In this document: in pieces, positions 24,292 through 33,013 of the stretch | Position numbering within the stretch: position 1 is the first letter of the stretch | Layout: each line of letters opens with the position of its first letter | DNA from: Kluyvera intermedia | GTDB taxonomy: Bacteria > Pseudomonadota > Gammaproteobacteria > Enterobacterales > Enterobacteriaceae | Direction: 5' to 3' | DNA: 64,000 bases | Assembly: GCF_021440345.1 (NCBI RefSeq) | Contig: NZ_JAKCNS010000048.1 | Span: forward strand, 1 to 64,000 | The notes under the pieces: generated by a model | What the model saw: the letters and a program-made list of their open reading frames with translations, nothing else | What the model was told of the DNA's origin: nothing | The model's database searches: none | Made by a program: the position numbers and the translations under genes

Positions 24292-25335
24292 ATGCAAAAT
24301 GCACCAACCGAACTGTGGCAGCGCTATCAGACCGTCAAGACGAGCGGAGCCGCCAAATACGCCCGCGATATCGCGGCGGCAATGGGGATCAGCGAAGCCG
24401 AGCTAACCTCCGCACGCGTTGGCCACGATGCCAAACGCCTGCAGGGCGAAATCCGCGACATTTTAGGCGCACTGGAAAACGTGGGCGAAACCAAATGCAT
24501 CTGCCGCAACGAATATGCGGTGCATGAGCAGGTTGGCGCCTTTACCAATCAGCAGCTGAGCGGCCATGCCGGCCTGGTGCTGAACCCACGCGCGCTCGAT
24601 TTACGGCTGTTCCTGCATCAGTGGGCCAGCGTTTTCTACATCAAAGAAGCCACCGCTCGCGGTGAACGTCAGAGCATTCAGTTCTTCGACCACCATGGCG
24701 ATGCCCTGCTGAAAGTCTATGCCACCGACAATACCGATATGGCCGCATGGGGCGAAGTTCTGGCACGTTTTATCAGCGCAGAAAACGCGCCGCTGGTCCT
24801 GAAAGCGAAAGAGGCCGTGACGTCTACCGCTCAGGCCGATGCGCAGACCGTCGATCAAGAGTGGCGCGCCATGACCGACGTTCATCAGTTCTTCATGCTG
24901 ATGAAACGCCACAACCTCACTCGCCAGCAGGCCTTCGAACTGGTGGGCGACGACCTCGCCTGCAAAGTGCCGAACGACGCGCTGGCTCAGGTACTGAACG
25001 CCGCGCATCAGGAAGGCAACGAGATTATGGTTTTCGTTGGCAACACCGGCTGCGTGCAGATCTTCACCGGCAATATTGAAAAAGTCGTACCGATGGAAGG
25101 CTGGCTGAATATCTTCAACCCGAACTTCACTCTGCATTTAATGGAAGAACACATTGCGGAAACCTGGGTAACGCGCAAGCCAACCGTTGACGGCCATGTC
25201 ACCAGTCTGGAACTGTTTGCCAAAGACGGCACCCAAATTGCTCAGCTGTTTGGTCAACGTACCGAAGGACAGCCGGAGCAGACCCAGTGGCGCGCCCAGG
25301 TTGACGCCCTGACGATAGAAGGACAGCCAGCATGA
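24292..25335 (+). CDS. hmuS: HmuS, haem-degrading/haem-trafficking protein
   Basis: Cytoplasmic haem-handling protein of the HemS/ChuS family, 347 residues, built of two similar halves (the repeated features are around 10-170 and 190-345). Members bind haem through a His in the C-terminal half and some degrade it. Start 24292 (MQNAPTELWQRYQ) follows GGAAGAGAG by a few bases; ten extra in-frame codons upstream overlap the intercistronic hairpin region and are rejected. It ends 4 bases inside hmuT. Confidence 0.92.
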   Translation: MQNAPTELWQRYQTVKTSGAAKYARDIAAAMGISEAELTSARVGHDAKRLQGEIRDILGALENVGETKCICRNEYAVHEQVGAFTNQQLSGHAGLVLNPRALDLRLFLHQWASVFYIKEATARGERQSIQFFDHHGDALLKVYATDNTDMAAWGEVLARFISAENAPLVLKAKEAVTSTAQADAQTVDQEWRAMTDVHQFFMLMKRHNLTRQQAFELVGDDLACKVPNDALAQVLNAAHQEGNEIMVFVGNTGCVQIFTGNIEKVVPMEGWLNIFNPNFTLHLMEEHIAETWVTRKPTVDGHVTSLELFAKDGTQIAQLFGQRTEGQPEQTQWRAQVDALTIEGQPA

Positions 25336-26153
25336 GACGCCTGCTTGCCCTGATTGCTGCGCTTCCTCTGATGGCCTTTGCCACCGCGCAGGAGAGAATT
25401 ATCACCCTCGGCGGCGACGTCACCGAGATTGTCTACGCACTTGGGGCAAAGTCAGCCCTTGTCGCACGCGACAGCACCAGTCAGTGGCCGTTGGAGGCGG
25501 CCGCGCTACCGGACGTCGGTTATCTGCGTCAGCTCAATACGGAAGGCATCCTTTCCCTGCGCCCAACGCTGGTCCTCGCCAGCAGCCAGGCGCAACCGTC
25601 GCTGGTCCTACAAAAGGTCGAGGACAGTAAGGTGAAAGTGGTGAACGTGCCGGGTGGCTATGATGCCGCCGCGATAGAGGGCAAAATCAGCGTGATTGCC
25701 AATGCGCTTGGCAAACAGCCGCAGGGGGAAACGCTTCGCCAGTTGCTGCAAGCAGAATTTGCGAAGATCCCAACCCAGCCGCTGAACAAGCGGGTGCTGT
25801 TTATCCTCAGCCACGGCGGCTCCGGTGCGCTGGTTGCCGGTCAGCAAACGGCGGCGGACGGCGCGATTAAACTTGCCGGGCTGCAAAACGCCATGCAGGG
25901 GTTTGACCACTATCGCACCATGTCGCAGGAAGGGGTGATTGCCAGCCAGCCGGACCTGGTGGTTATCTCTACCGATGGTCTGCAAGGCATGGGTAGCGAA
26001 GCCTCGCTGTGGAAGCTGCCGGGTCTGGCGCAGACGCCTGCCGGTCGTCATAAACAAGTTCTGGTGGTGGACGATATGGCCCTGCTCGGCTTTGGCCCGC
26101 GCACGCCGCAGGCGCTGCTGCAGTTACGGCAAAAAGCGGAGCAGCTACCCTGA
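25332..26153 (+). CDS. hmuT: HmuT, periplasmic haem-binding protein
   Basis: Periplasmic substrate-binding protein of the haem ABC transporter, 273 residues, class III (FepB/BtuF-like) fold. The signal peptide MRRLLALIAALPLMAFATA is evident and lacks a lipobox. Conserved early segment ERIITLGGDVTEIVYALGA and mid-protein SQWPLEAAALPDVGYLRQLNTEGILSLRPTLVL landmarks are typical of haem and siderophore binding proteins. It overlaps hmuS by 4 bases and hmuU by one. Confidence 0.93.
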   Translation: MRRLLALIAALPLMAFATAQERIITLGGDVTEIVYALGAKSALVARDSTSQWPLEAAALPDVGYLRQLNTEGILSLRPTLVLASSQAQPSLVLQKVEDSKVKVVNVPGGYDAAAIEGKISVIANALGKQPQGETLRQLLQAEFAKIPTQPLNKRVLFILSHGGSGALVAGQQTAADGAIKLAGLQNAMQGFDHYRTMSQEGVIASQPDLVVISTDGLQGMGSEASLWKLPGLAQTPAGRHKQVLVVDDMALLGFGPRTPQALLQLRQKAEQLP

Positions 26154-27148
26154 TGTTCGCTACCGTCTCCCGTCAACTGTGGCTGATGGCCATTTTGCTG
26201 CTCGGCCTGACGCTGTTTGCCACCACGCTCGGCGCAATGCGCCTGCCGCTCGCCAATCTGTGGAGCACTGGCGATGAAGTGTTGCGCCATATCTGGCTCA
26301 CCATTCGCCTGCCGCGCGTCCTGCTGGCATTGTTGGTGGGCAGCGCGCTGGCGCTCTCTGGCTGCGTGATGCAGGGGCTGTTCCGTAACCCGCTTGCTGA
26401 CCCCGGACTTTTGGGGATCAGCAGCGGCGCGGCGCTGGCGGTTGCTTTCTGGCTGGTGTTGCCGATATCCGTCCCGGCGATTGTGGCGCTGTATGCCCCG
26501 ATGCTGGCGGCGTTTATCGGCAGCCTGGCGGTGATGGCGGTCATTTTTGTCCTTAGCAAATCGGGAGACAGTTCGCTCTCTCGCCTGCTGTTGGTCGGAA
26601 TCGCCATTAACGCCCTGTGCAGCGCGCTGGTGGGCATGCTGTCGTGGATAAGCAACGACGCGCAGCTGCGCCAGCTGTCGCTATGGGGTATGGGCAGCCT
26701 GGGACAGGCCGAGTGGTCAACGTTGCTGGTTGCCGCCACGCTGATTATCCCCGCATCGCTGGTGGTGTGGTGGCTTGCCACCCGTCTCAACCTGCTGCAA
26801 TTAGGGGATGAGGAAGCGCATTATCTCGGCGTTAACGTGCGTCTGATTCAGCGGGTTTTGCTGCTGTGCAGCGCCGTATTGGTCGCGGCGGCGGTCGCCA
26901 TCAGCGGCGTGATTGGTTTTATTGGCCTGGTTGTTCCACACCTGATGCGCATGTGGCTGGGGCCGGACCACCGTGGATTGGTCCCGGGCTCGCTGCTGGC
27001 AGGGGCGATTTTATTGCTGATTGCCGATACCCTCACCCGCACCGTTGCCGCTCCGGCGGAAATGCCGGTGGGTCTCTTGACCAGCGTGCTCGGCGCGCCG
27101 TGGTTCCTGTGGCTTATTTTCCGCCAGCAGAGGTCTGTTCATGGATAA
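26153..27148 (+). CDS. hmuU: HmuU, haem ABC transporter permease
   Basis: FecCD-type inner-membrane permease, 331 residues, with about ten hydrophobic helices. The family motif GxxLALSGCVMQGLFRNPLADPGLLGISSGA (near 60-95) and the coupling-helix region GVIGFIGLVVPHLMR near 250 are present. It starts within the last base of hmuT and ends 8 bases inside hmuV. The neighbours fix haem as the likely substrate rather than cobalamin or a siderophore. Confidence 0.94.
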   Translation: MFATVSRQLWLMAILLLGLTLFATTLGAMRLPLANLWSTGDEVLRHIWLTIRLPRVLLALLVGSALALSGCVMQGLFRNPLADPGLLGISSGAALAVAFWLVLPISVPAIVALYAPMLAAFIGSLAVMAVIFVLSKSGDSSLSRLLLVGIAINALCSALVGMLSWISNDAQLRQLSLWGMGSLGQAEWSTLLVAATLIIPASLVVWWLATRLNLLQLGDEEAHYLGVNVRLIQRVLLLCSAVLVAAAVAISGVIGFIGLVVPHLMRMWLGPDHRGLVPGSLLAGAILLLIADTLTRTVAAPAEMPVGLLTSVLGAPWFLWLIFRQQRSVHG

Positions 27149-27920
27149 TCATTACAGCGCGCACTCGCTAGCGTTGCGCCTGGGTAAACGCCGGGTCATC
27201 GACGACGTTTCGGTAGAACTACGTCGTGGCGAAGTCACCGCGCTGATTGGCCCCAATGGTGCGGGTAAATCAACGTTGCTGCGCCTGCTGACCGGCTTTT
27301 TATCTCCCGACAGCGGTGAACGACGCATTGAAGGCCGCCCGCTTGATGAGTGGTCGGCCAACGCCCTCTCCCGTCGCCGCGCGGTGATGTTGCAACGCAC
27401 GCAGCTGAACGCCAGCTGGCCTGTCGAAACGGTGATCGCCATGGGGCGCGCGCCGTGGGGGAACGAGGTGGATAGCGCGTTAATCCAACGGGTGATGGCC
27501 GAAACCGGCTGTAGCCACCTGGCGGGACGTCTTTACCCTGCTCTTTCCGGCGGCGAACAGCAGCGCGTGCAGCTGGCGCGCAGCCTGGCGCAGCTGTGGC
27601 ATGACGATGGCCCGCAGGGCTGGTTGTTTCTGGATGAACCCACCTCAGCATTGGATCTATTCTATCAACAGCACCTGCTGCGACTACTGAAAAAACTCAG
27701 CCGCCGTAATGAGCTGCACGTATGCATCGTGCTGCACGACCTTAACCTCGCCGCGCTGTGGGCCGATACCATCTTACTGTTGCATCAAGGAAAACTGGTT
27801 GCTCAGGGCACACCGCAGGACGTTATTCAGCAATCCGTCATCCATCGCTGGTACGGCGCGGATATCAGCATGGGCCAGCACCCGGAAGCGGCTGTCCCAC
27901 AGGTCTATCTCGCCCCTTAA
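27141..27920 (+). CDS. hmuV: HmuV, haem ABC transporter ATPase
   Basis: ATP-binding subunit (259 residues) energising HmuTU. Walker A GPNGAGKST (near 36), ABC signature LSGGEQQRVQLARSL (near 135), Walker B WLFLDEPTSALD, and the H-loop HDLNLAALWAD are all intact. It is the last gene of the operon, followed by a GC hairpin. The reading frame overlaps hmuU by 8 bases. Confidence 0.95.
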   Translation: MDNHYSAHSLALRLGKRRVIDDVSVELRRGEVTALIGPNGAGKSTLLRLLTGFLSPDSGERRIEGRPLDEWSANALSRRRAVMLQRTQLNASWPVETVIAMGRAPWGNEVDSALIQRVMAETGCSHLAGRLYPALSGGEQQRVQLARSLAQLWHDDGPQGWLFLDEPTSALDLFYQQHLLRLLKKLSRRNELHVCIVLHDLNLAALWADTILLLHQGKLVAQGTPQDVIQQSVIHRWYGADISMGQHPEAAVPQVYLAP

Positions 27921-27925
27921 TCGTC

Positions 27926-27945
27926 CGGGCGCCTGGCTGCGCCCG
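27926..27945 (+). terminator. Terminator of the hmu operon
   Basis: CGGGCGC-CTGGCT-GCGCCCG forms a 7-bp GC stem directly after hmuV. The following sequence, ATAATTAGT, is only modestly T-rich. Confidence 0.6.
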
Positions 27946-28025
27946 ATAATTAGTACCGCCAGTCATTATTTATTTTTTTATTAAGTGCAGTCTATACAGC
28001 ATTTTATAAGTATGTAGAAATAAGC

Positions 28026-28047
28026 AATCGTGACCAATTTCACAAAT
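28026..28047. promoter_or_regulatory. CRP-cAMP site of the tna operon
   Basis: CGTGA-CCAATT-TCACA (core GTGA at 28030-28033, TCAC at 28040-28043) is a strong CRP site. Its centre lies about 60 bases before the predicted transcription start, the class I position also used by the E. coli tna promoter. It explains expected catabolite repression. Confidence 0.82.
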
Positions 28048-28061
28048 GAATACATAGCTAA

Positions 28062-28089
28062 TAGACAAATAAAATAATTACCATAATGT
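28062..28089 (+). promoter_or_regulatory. Promoter of the tna operon
   Basis: A -35-like TAGACA at 28062-28067 and a -10-like TAATGT at 28084-28089 are 16 bases apart. Transcription would start near 28096, giving a leader of about 20 bases before tnaC, as in E. coli. Confidence 0.6.
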
Positions 28090-28117
28090 ATGGTCTGTCT
28101 AATGGAGAACGTACATT

Positions 28118-28195
28118 ATGAACAGCCTAAATAAAACGTATAAGATTTCAAAATGGTTTAATATTGACAATGTTATTGTCAATCACCGTCCTTAA
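28118..28195 (+). CDS. tnaC: TnaC, tryptophan-sensing leader peptide
   Basis: A 25-codon reading frame preceded by GGAGA 8 bases upstream. From residue 11 it runs SKWFNIDN and ends VNHRP, matching E. coli TnaC (24 residues) in the functional part: Trp13, Asp17 and the final Pro25 have the same mutual spacing as E. coli Trp12, Asp16 and Pro24. In E. coli the nascent peptide with bound tryptophan stalls the ribosome at the stop codon and blocks Rho. The N-terminal eight residues differ, and the stop codon is TAA rather than TGA. It is too short for usual gene finders. Confidence 0.93.
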   Translation: MNSLNKTYKISKWFNIDNVIVNHRP

Positions 28196-28448
28196 CTCCT
28201 CGAACGCCTCCGCCTTAATATCACGCCAGGCAGATTAACCGTCTGTTTGTGATACCCCATACGAATTTTATGATTCTGAGCTCGCTACAGAGATTTTCTT
28301 GCGCGTGTATTTTACATGCCTGAGTAAATTATTGCTGTGGTTCGTCAGGAGTCAGGAATTAGCATTCGTATTACGCGAAATTAATGGTTTTCATTATCGA
28401 TGAATACCTGCGGGACGACTGCGTCTAAAAAAGATTAAGGATTAAGCC
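28196..28448 (+). promoter_or_regulatory. tna leader: Rho-dependent attenuation region
   Basis: The 253 bases between tnaC and tnaA contain no gene. Right after the tnaC stop comes a C-rich, G-poor stretch (CTCCTCGAACGCCTCCGCC) of the type used as rut, overlapping the end of tnaC as in E. coli. The rest is AT-rich, with likely Rho pause/termination sites. Tryptophan-induced stalling on tnaC would mask the rut site and let transcription reach tnaA. Confidence 0.65.
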
Positions 28449-29864
28449 ATGAACAATTTTAAACATCTGCCAGAACCTTTCCGTATTCGTGTCATTGAAC
28501 CGGTAAAACGTACCACTCGCGAACACCGCGATAACGCGATTGTTGAAGCCGGGATGAACCCCTTCCTGCTGGACAGTGAAGATGTTTTTATTGACCTGCT
28601 GACCGACTCCGGTACCGGCGCGGTAACGCAAAATATGCAGGCAGCGATGCTGCGCGGTGACGAAGCCTATAGCGGTAGCCGCAGCTATTATGCGCTATGT
28701 AATGCAGTAAAAGATATTTTTGGCTACCAATATACTATTCCGACTCACCAGGGGCGCGGGGCCGAACAGATTTATATTCCGGTATTAATTAAAAAGCGCG
28801 AACAGGAAAAAGGCCTCGACCGTAGCAAAATGGTGGCATTCTCCAACTATTTCTTTGATACCACTCAGGGCCATAGCCAAATCAATGGTTGTACCGTGCG
28901 TAACGTTTATATTAAAGAGGCCTTCGATACTTCAGCACGCAATGATTTTAAAGGCGATTTCGATCTCCAGGGTTTGGAAAATGGTATCGAAGAAGTCGGG
29001 CCAAATAATGTCCCTTATATTGTTGCGACCATTACCTGTAACTCGGCGGGCGGCCAACCGGTTTCATTGGCTAACCTGAAGGCGATGTATAACATTGCGA
29101 AGAAATACGATATTCCTGTGGTAATGGACTCCGCACGCTTTGCCGAAAACGCCTATTTCATTCAGCAAAGAGAGCCGGGGTATCAGGATTGGACGATTGA
29201 GCAAATCACCCGTGAAACCTACAAATACGCCGATATGCTGGCCATGTCAGCGAAGAAAGATGCGATGGTGCCGATGGGCGGTCTGCTGTGTATGAAGGAT
29301 GACGGCTTCTTTGACGTCTATACCGAGTGCCGCACCATTTGCGTAGTTCAGGAAGGTTTCCCAACCTACGGTGGTTTGGAAGGTGGGGCAATGGAGCGTC
29401 TGGCCGTAGGCTTATACGATGGGATGGGCCAGGACTGGTTATCCTACCGTATTACGCAGATTCAATATCTGGTTGATGGCCTGGAAGCCATTGGCGTGAC
29501 CTGTCAGCAGGCGGGTGGGCACGCGGCGTTTGTCGATGCGGGTAAACTGCTGCCGCACATTCCGGCCGATCAGTTCCCTGCCCAGGCGCTGGCCTGCGAG
29601 CTGTATAAGGTTGCCGGGATCCGCGCCGTAGAAATTGGTTCATTCCTGCTCGGCCGCGATCCGAAAACCGGTAAACAGCTTCCATGCCCGGCTGAATTAC
29701 TGCGTTTAACCATTCCGCGCGCTACCTACACCCAAACGCATATGGACTTTATTATCGAAGCATTCGAGCATGTGAAAGAGAACGCTGCGAACATTAAAGG
29801 CCTGACCTTCACCTATGAGCCGAAAGTATTGCGTCATTTCACCGCAAAATTAAAAGAAATTTAA
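28449..29864 (+). CDS. tnaA: TnaA, tryptophanase
   Basis: PLP enzyme splitting L-tryptophan into indole, pyruvate and ammonia; 471 residues, as in E. coli. The PLP lysine lies in [13 protein letters not shown] (about 270). It is closely related to tyrosine phenol-lyase, but HFTAKLKEI places His at 463, a tryptophanase determinant, and the sequence follows E. coli TnaA throughout. The upstream TnaC leader and downstream tryptophan permease settle the call. Expression should need tryptophan and low glucose. A few N-terminal segments ([12 protein letters not shown]) differ from E. coli. Confidence 0.98.
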   Translation: MNNFKHLPEPFRIRVIEPVKRTTREHRDNAIVEAGMNPFLLDSEDVFIDLLTDSGTGAVTQNMQAAMLRGDEAYSGSRSYYALCNAVKDIFGYQYTIPTHQGRGAEQIYIPVLIKKREQEKGLDRSKMVAFSNYFFDTTQGHSQINGCTVRNVYIKEAFDTSARNDFKGDFDLQGLENGIEEVGPNNVPYIVATITCNSAGGQPVSLANLKAMYNIAKKYDIPVVMDSARFAENAYFIQQREPGYQDWTIEQITRETYKYADMLAMSAKKDAMVPMGGLLCMKDDGFFDVYTECRTICVVQEGFPTYGGLEGGAMERLAVGLYDGMGQDWLSYRITQIQYLVDGLEAIGVTCQQAGGHAAFVDAGKLLPHIPADQFPAQALACELYKVAGIRAVEIGSFLLGRDPKTGKQLPCPAELLRLTIPRATYTQTHMDFIIEAFEHVKENAANIKGLTFTYEPKVLRHFTAKLKEI

Positions 29865-29878
29865 CCTTCAATAACTCC

Positions 29879-29905
29879 AATGGCTATATCTCTGATATAG
29901 CCATT
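29879..29905 (+). other. Intercistronic hairpin between tnaA and tnaB
   Basis: AATGGCTATATC-TCT-GATATAGCCATT is a perfect 12-bp stem with a 3-base loop followed by TTGGA. It lies 14 bases after the tnaA stop and probably lowers tnaB expression or protects the tnaA message. Confidence 0.6.
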
Positions 29906-29978
29906 TTGGATTCTGGCACCTGGCATTATTTCATTCCTGACACAACATCAACTTAATCGTTATTATTAAGGGAAGGCC

Positions 29979-31226
29979 ATGGACGAAGATTCGAATACAA
30001 AACATTCCTCCTTCTGGGGAATTATGGTCATTGCCGGCACCGTCATTGGTGGCGGGATGTTTGCTTTACCGGTTGACCTTGCCGGAGCCTGGTTTTTTTG
30101 GGGCGCATTTATTCTAATAATATCCTGGTTCTCAATGCTTCACTCCGGATTACTCTTATTAGAAGCCAACCTCAACTATCCGGTCGGCTCCAGTTTTAAC
30201 ACCATCACTAAAGATCTCATCGGCAATAAATGGAACGTCGTCAGCGGTATCACAGTTGCCTTCGTGCTGTATATTCTCACTTATGCCTACATCTCAGCCA
30301 ATGACGCCATTATCAGTGAAACTATCGCCATCAATGCGGGAACGCACGTTAACCCACGTATTGTCGGTATAGGCAGCGCCATCTTTGTCGCTAGCGTGCT
30401 GTGGGTCAGTTCGCTGGCGGCAAGCCGCATTACGTCCTTATTTCTTGGCATTAAGATCATCGCTTTTATCGTTGTCTTTGGTTCCTTCTTCTTCCAGGTC
30501 GATTATTCAATTCTCCGCGATATCGCCGCGCCAGAAAACAACAGCAGTTACTTTCCTTATATTCTGATGGCCGTTCCGGTATGTCTGGTATCGTTCGGTT
30601 TTCATGGCAACATTCCCAGCCTGATTATTTGTTACGGCAAAAGAAAAGATAAACTGATTAAAAGTATTATATTCGGTTCAACGCTGGCGCTGGTTATTTA
30701 CCTGTTCTGGCTTTACTGCACCATGGGGAATATTCATCGCAGTAACTTTAAAGAGATTATCGCCTCTGGCGGCAACGTGGATTCGCTGGTGAAGTCCTTC
30801 CTCGGAACCAATCAGCACGGCGTGATTGAGTTCTTCCTGCTGATTTTTTCTAACCTGGCGGTGGCCAGTTCATTTTTTGGCGTCACGCTCGGGCTGTTCG
30901 ATTATCTCGCCGATCTGTTCAAAATGGGCAATACGCCGTGGGGCAGATTTAAGACGCTGTTATTGACCTTCTTGCCACCGGCAGCGTTGTATCTCATTTT
31001 CCCGAACGGCTTTATCTACGCCATCGGCGGCGCCGGATTGTGCGCCACCATCTGGGCGGTCATTGTTCCCGCCTTCCTGGCGCTGAAATCACGCGAGCGA
31101 TTCCCGGATAAAACCTTCACCGTCTGGGGCGGAAAAGCCATTCCTGCGGTGGTCATTGGGTTTGGCGTGATGGTGATTCTGTGCTGGTTTGGCAGCACAT
31201 TGAACCTGCTGCCGCGATTTGGTTAA
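29979..31226 (+). CDS. tnaB: TnaB, low-affinity tryptophan permease
   Basis: Inner-membrane tryptophan importer of the aromatic amino acid (HAAAP) family, 415 residues, with about eleven hydrophobic helices. The opening helix WGIMVIAGTVIGGGMFALPVDLAG and the loop LIICYGKRKDKLIKS are shared with E. coli TnaB. It feeds TnaA and forms the third cistron of tnaCAB. AAGGGAAGG precedes the start. A GC hairpin follows the stop codon. Confidence 0.95.
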   Translation: MDEDSNTKHSSFWGIMVIAGTVIGGGMFALPVDLAGAWFFWGAFILIISWFSMLHSGLLLLEANLNYPVGSSFNTITKDLIGNKWNVVSGITVAFVLYILTYAYISANDAIISETIAINAGTHVNPRIVGIGSAIFVASVLWVSSLAASRITSLFLGIKIIAFIVVFGSFFFQVDYSILRDIAAPENNSSYFPYILMAVPVCLVSFGFHGNIPSLIICYGKRKDKLIKSIIFGSTLALVIYLFWLYCTMGNIHRSNFKEIIASGGNVDSLVKSFLGTNQHGVIEFFLLIFSNLAVASSFFGVTLGLFDYLADLFKMGNTPWGRFKTLLLTFLPPAALYLIFPNGFIYAIGGAGLCATIWAVIVPAFLALKSRERFPDKTFTVWGGKAIPAVVIGFGVMVILCWFGSTLNLLPRFG

Positions 31227-31234
31227 CAAGATGC

Positions 31235-31256
31235 GCTCTCGCCGGGAGGCGAGAGC
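31235..31256. terminator. Bidirectional hairpin between tnaB and yedF
   Basis: GCTCTCGCC-GGGA-GGCGAGAGC is a perfect 9-bp stem between converging genes. It has no long U-tract on either side, so termination strength is uncertain. Confidence 0.65.
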
Positions 31257-31262
31257 GGCCGA

Positions 31263-31496
31263 TTACTTCTGAATCAGATAGCGAATGGTTGGCCCATCCT
31301 GCTGAATGTCCAGCACCGTGTAGCCATGGTTTTTGGCATCCAGCGGGATGTTGTTAATCGACTGCGGGCAGTCGCTCACCACTTCCAGTATTTCGCCTTT
31401 TTTTAGCTGTGGCATCGCCTCAAGGGTAGCCACTGCGGGATACGGGCAAGGCTCTCCGACCATATCCAGACGGTAATCAGGAACTATCGTGCTCAT
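31263..31496 (-). CDS. yedF: YedF, TusA-family sulfur/selenium carrier-like protein
   Basis: A 77-residue TusA/SirA-like protein, practically identical to E. coli YedF. The conserved Cys-Pro motif GEPCPYPAVATLEA holds the persulfide-forming Cys near residue 17. The family carries activated sulfur, and YedF homologues are widely associated with selenium genes. Its start overlaps the yedE stop by 4 bases, so the two are co-translated. In E. coli yedEF lies near flagellar genes, not beside mutS. Confidence 0.92.
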   Translation of the reverse strand: MSTIVPDYRLDMVGEPCPYPAVATLEAMPQLKKGEILEVVSDCPQSINNIPLDAKNHGYTVLDIQQDGPTIRYLIQK

Positions 31497-32704
31497 ACGC
31501 TCTCCTTCGCGGTAACGTTAGCGGTGGCTGCCCGGCGGAAGAAGCGTTTTTCCCAACCGATAATCAGCAGCAGCGCAATCAATAACAGACCGTAGGTGAC
31601 CAACAGGCCGCCCAGCGGGCCAAAGGTGGTCAGCAGGTTTACTTTATCCCAGTTGGTGGCAAGCGCCGGGGAAATGTCATCCCAGTAGTAGGCCAGAATG
31701 GTGGAGCCCACCACATTGCCGAACCCCACCCACCAGTAGTGCACCTGGCCTTCTACCGCGCGGTACATCCAGCCGGTTTCACAGCCGCCGGCTAATACGA
31801 TACCGAAGTCAAACAGCAATCCGCCGATGACCGCATTTGGGCCAGCCCACATAATTTTCGGCGCCACGCCCAGCTGGACGTAGCTGAAGATACCGATGGC
31901 GCTGACCGCCATACCAAAGATAATCGCTTTCGCCATTTGCGTGCGCCCGGTAATCCACAGGTCGCGAAACGCCGAGGTAAAGCAAATTTGTGCGCGTTCG
32001 ATAAGCAGACCGAAGCCAACGCCGAACAGCATCGCCAGACCCAGTTTCGGGCTACCGACCGCTGTTAATAGCGCCCAGCCAATCATGCCAACGAAAATCA
32101 GCATTCCCAAACGAAAGCGACGACGCGCCTGATCGGGGCGTTGGGTCAGCGGAGAAGCCGCGGACACTTTGACCATTTTCACCGGAATACGGAACATCGG
32201 CAGCAGTGTGAAGCGGGCACCAAACCATGACCCTATCGCCGTCGCCAGCGCAAAGAACCAGGCGTGGAGCGAGAACTGAGGGATGCCGGTAAAGAACGCG
32301 GCGAGGTTACAGCCCATCGCCAGACGCGCGCCAAAACCGGCAATCATCCCGCCGATGATCGCCTGAAAAATGCGGATACGGCTTTTAGGCAAACGCAGCT
32401 TCACGTTGTTTGCCCACAGCGCCGCGGCAAAACAGCCGCCGAACATGCCGATAATCATCATGCCGTCGATACGCGTCAGCGGTGAACCCTCAAGGCCAAT
32501 CAGTTTGTAATAGCCCCAGGTTTCCGCGTGCACGCCGGTCAGCTGTAGTAGCTGCCCGCCCCAGCGGGTGAACTCGCCGGTCACGGCCCAGAAAGTGCCG
32601 GTGATGCCAAAGTAATAGGTCGCGAGAATACCGGCGGCGATCACAGCCGGCACCGGGGACCAGAATTTGATCAAGAAGGTGTGTTTGAATTGTTGCCAGG
32701 TCAT
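31493..32704 (-). CDS. yedE: YedE, YeeE/YedE-family membrane transporter
   Basis: Polytopic inner-membrane protein (403 residues, 401 in E. coli) of the YeeE/YedE family; related proteins import thiosulfate, and the YedE branch is linked to selenium metabolism. Family signatures are visible twice, as expected for an internally duplicated transporter: GFGARLAMGCNLAAFFTGIP near 120-140 and GIVLAGGCETGWMYRA near 300, each with the transport Cys. It is the promoter-proximal gene of yedEF, transcribed divergently from mutS. Confidence 0.9.
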   Translation of the reverse strand: MTWQQFKHTFLIKFWSPVPAVIAAGILATYYFGITGTFWAVTGEFTRWGGQLLQLTGVHAETWGYYKLIGLEGSPLTRIDGMMIIGMFGGCFAAALWANNVKLRLPKSRIRIFQAIIGGMIAGFGARLAMGCNLAAFFTGIPQFSLHAWFFALATAIGSWFGARFTLLPMFRIPVKMVKVSAASPLTQRPDQARRRFRLGMLIFVGMIGWALLTAVGSPKLGLAMLFGVGFGLLIERAQICFTSAFRDLWITGRTQMAKAIIFGMAVSAIGIFSYVQLGVAPKIMWAGPNAVIGGLLFDFGIVLAGGCETGWMYRAVEGQVHYWWVGFGNVVGSTILAYYWDDISPALATNWDKVNLLTTFGPLGGLLVTYGLLLIALLLIIGWEKRFFRRAATANVTAKESV

Positions 32705-33013
32705 AGAGATGTGCCTCTGAACTCAGAAGGATGGTAGTGCGGAAAGTCGGGGATTATAGCGGTAATATCATGCGTATTAATGACAACCTCAGTAAAAGAT
32801 CGGTTAGATAAATTTATCGCGAGCACGGACCGACTGCGGACAGACAGCTTTTCATCGCGATACCGCCTCTGTTGTTTTCCTGACATTCAGACTCCGTTAT
32901 CATGCAGCCTACGTACTCATGAAAAACGATTTGGATCGAATACGATCCCGCGACATCAAATGAGTCATCAAGAGAACCTTCAAGATTTCTAAGAAAATGG
33001 ACATCGTAAACGG
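32705..33013. other. Divergent intergenic region yedE-mutS
   Basis: These 309 bases carry no convincing gene. They must contain promoters for yedE (leftward) and mutS (rightward). GGATCG-AATA-CGATCC at 32933-32948 is a small perfect palindrome about 65 bases before mutS. I see no repeat, RNA gene or known operator. Confidence 0.5.

Noticed and set aside
28449-29864. Tyrosine phenol-lyase as the identity of the PLP lyase gene
   Set aside because: The two families are close, but this protein follows E. coli TnaA throughout, has His at 463, and is preceded by TnaC and followed by a tryptophan permease.
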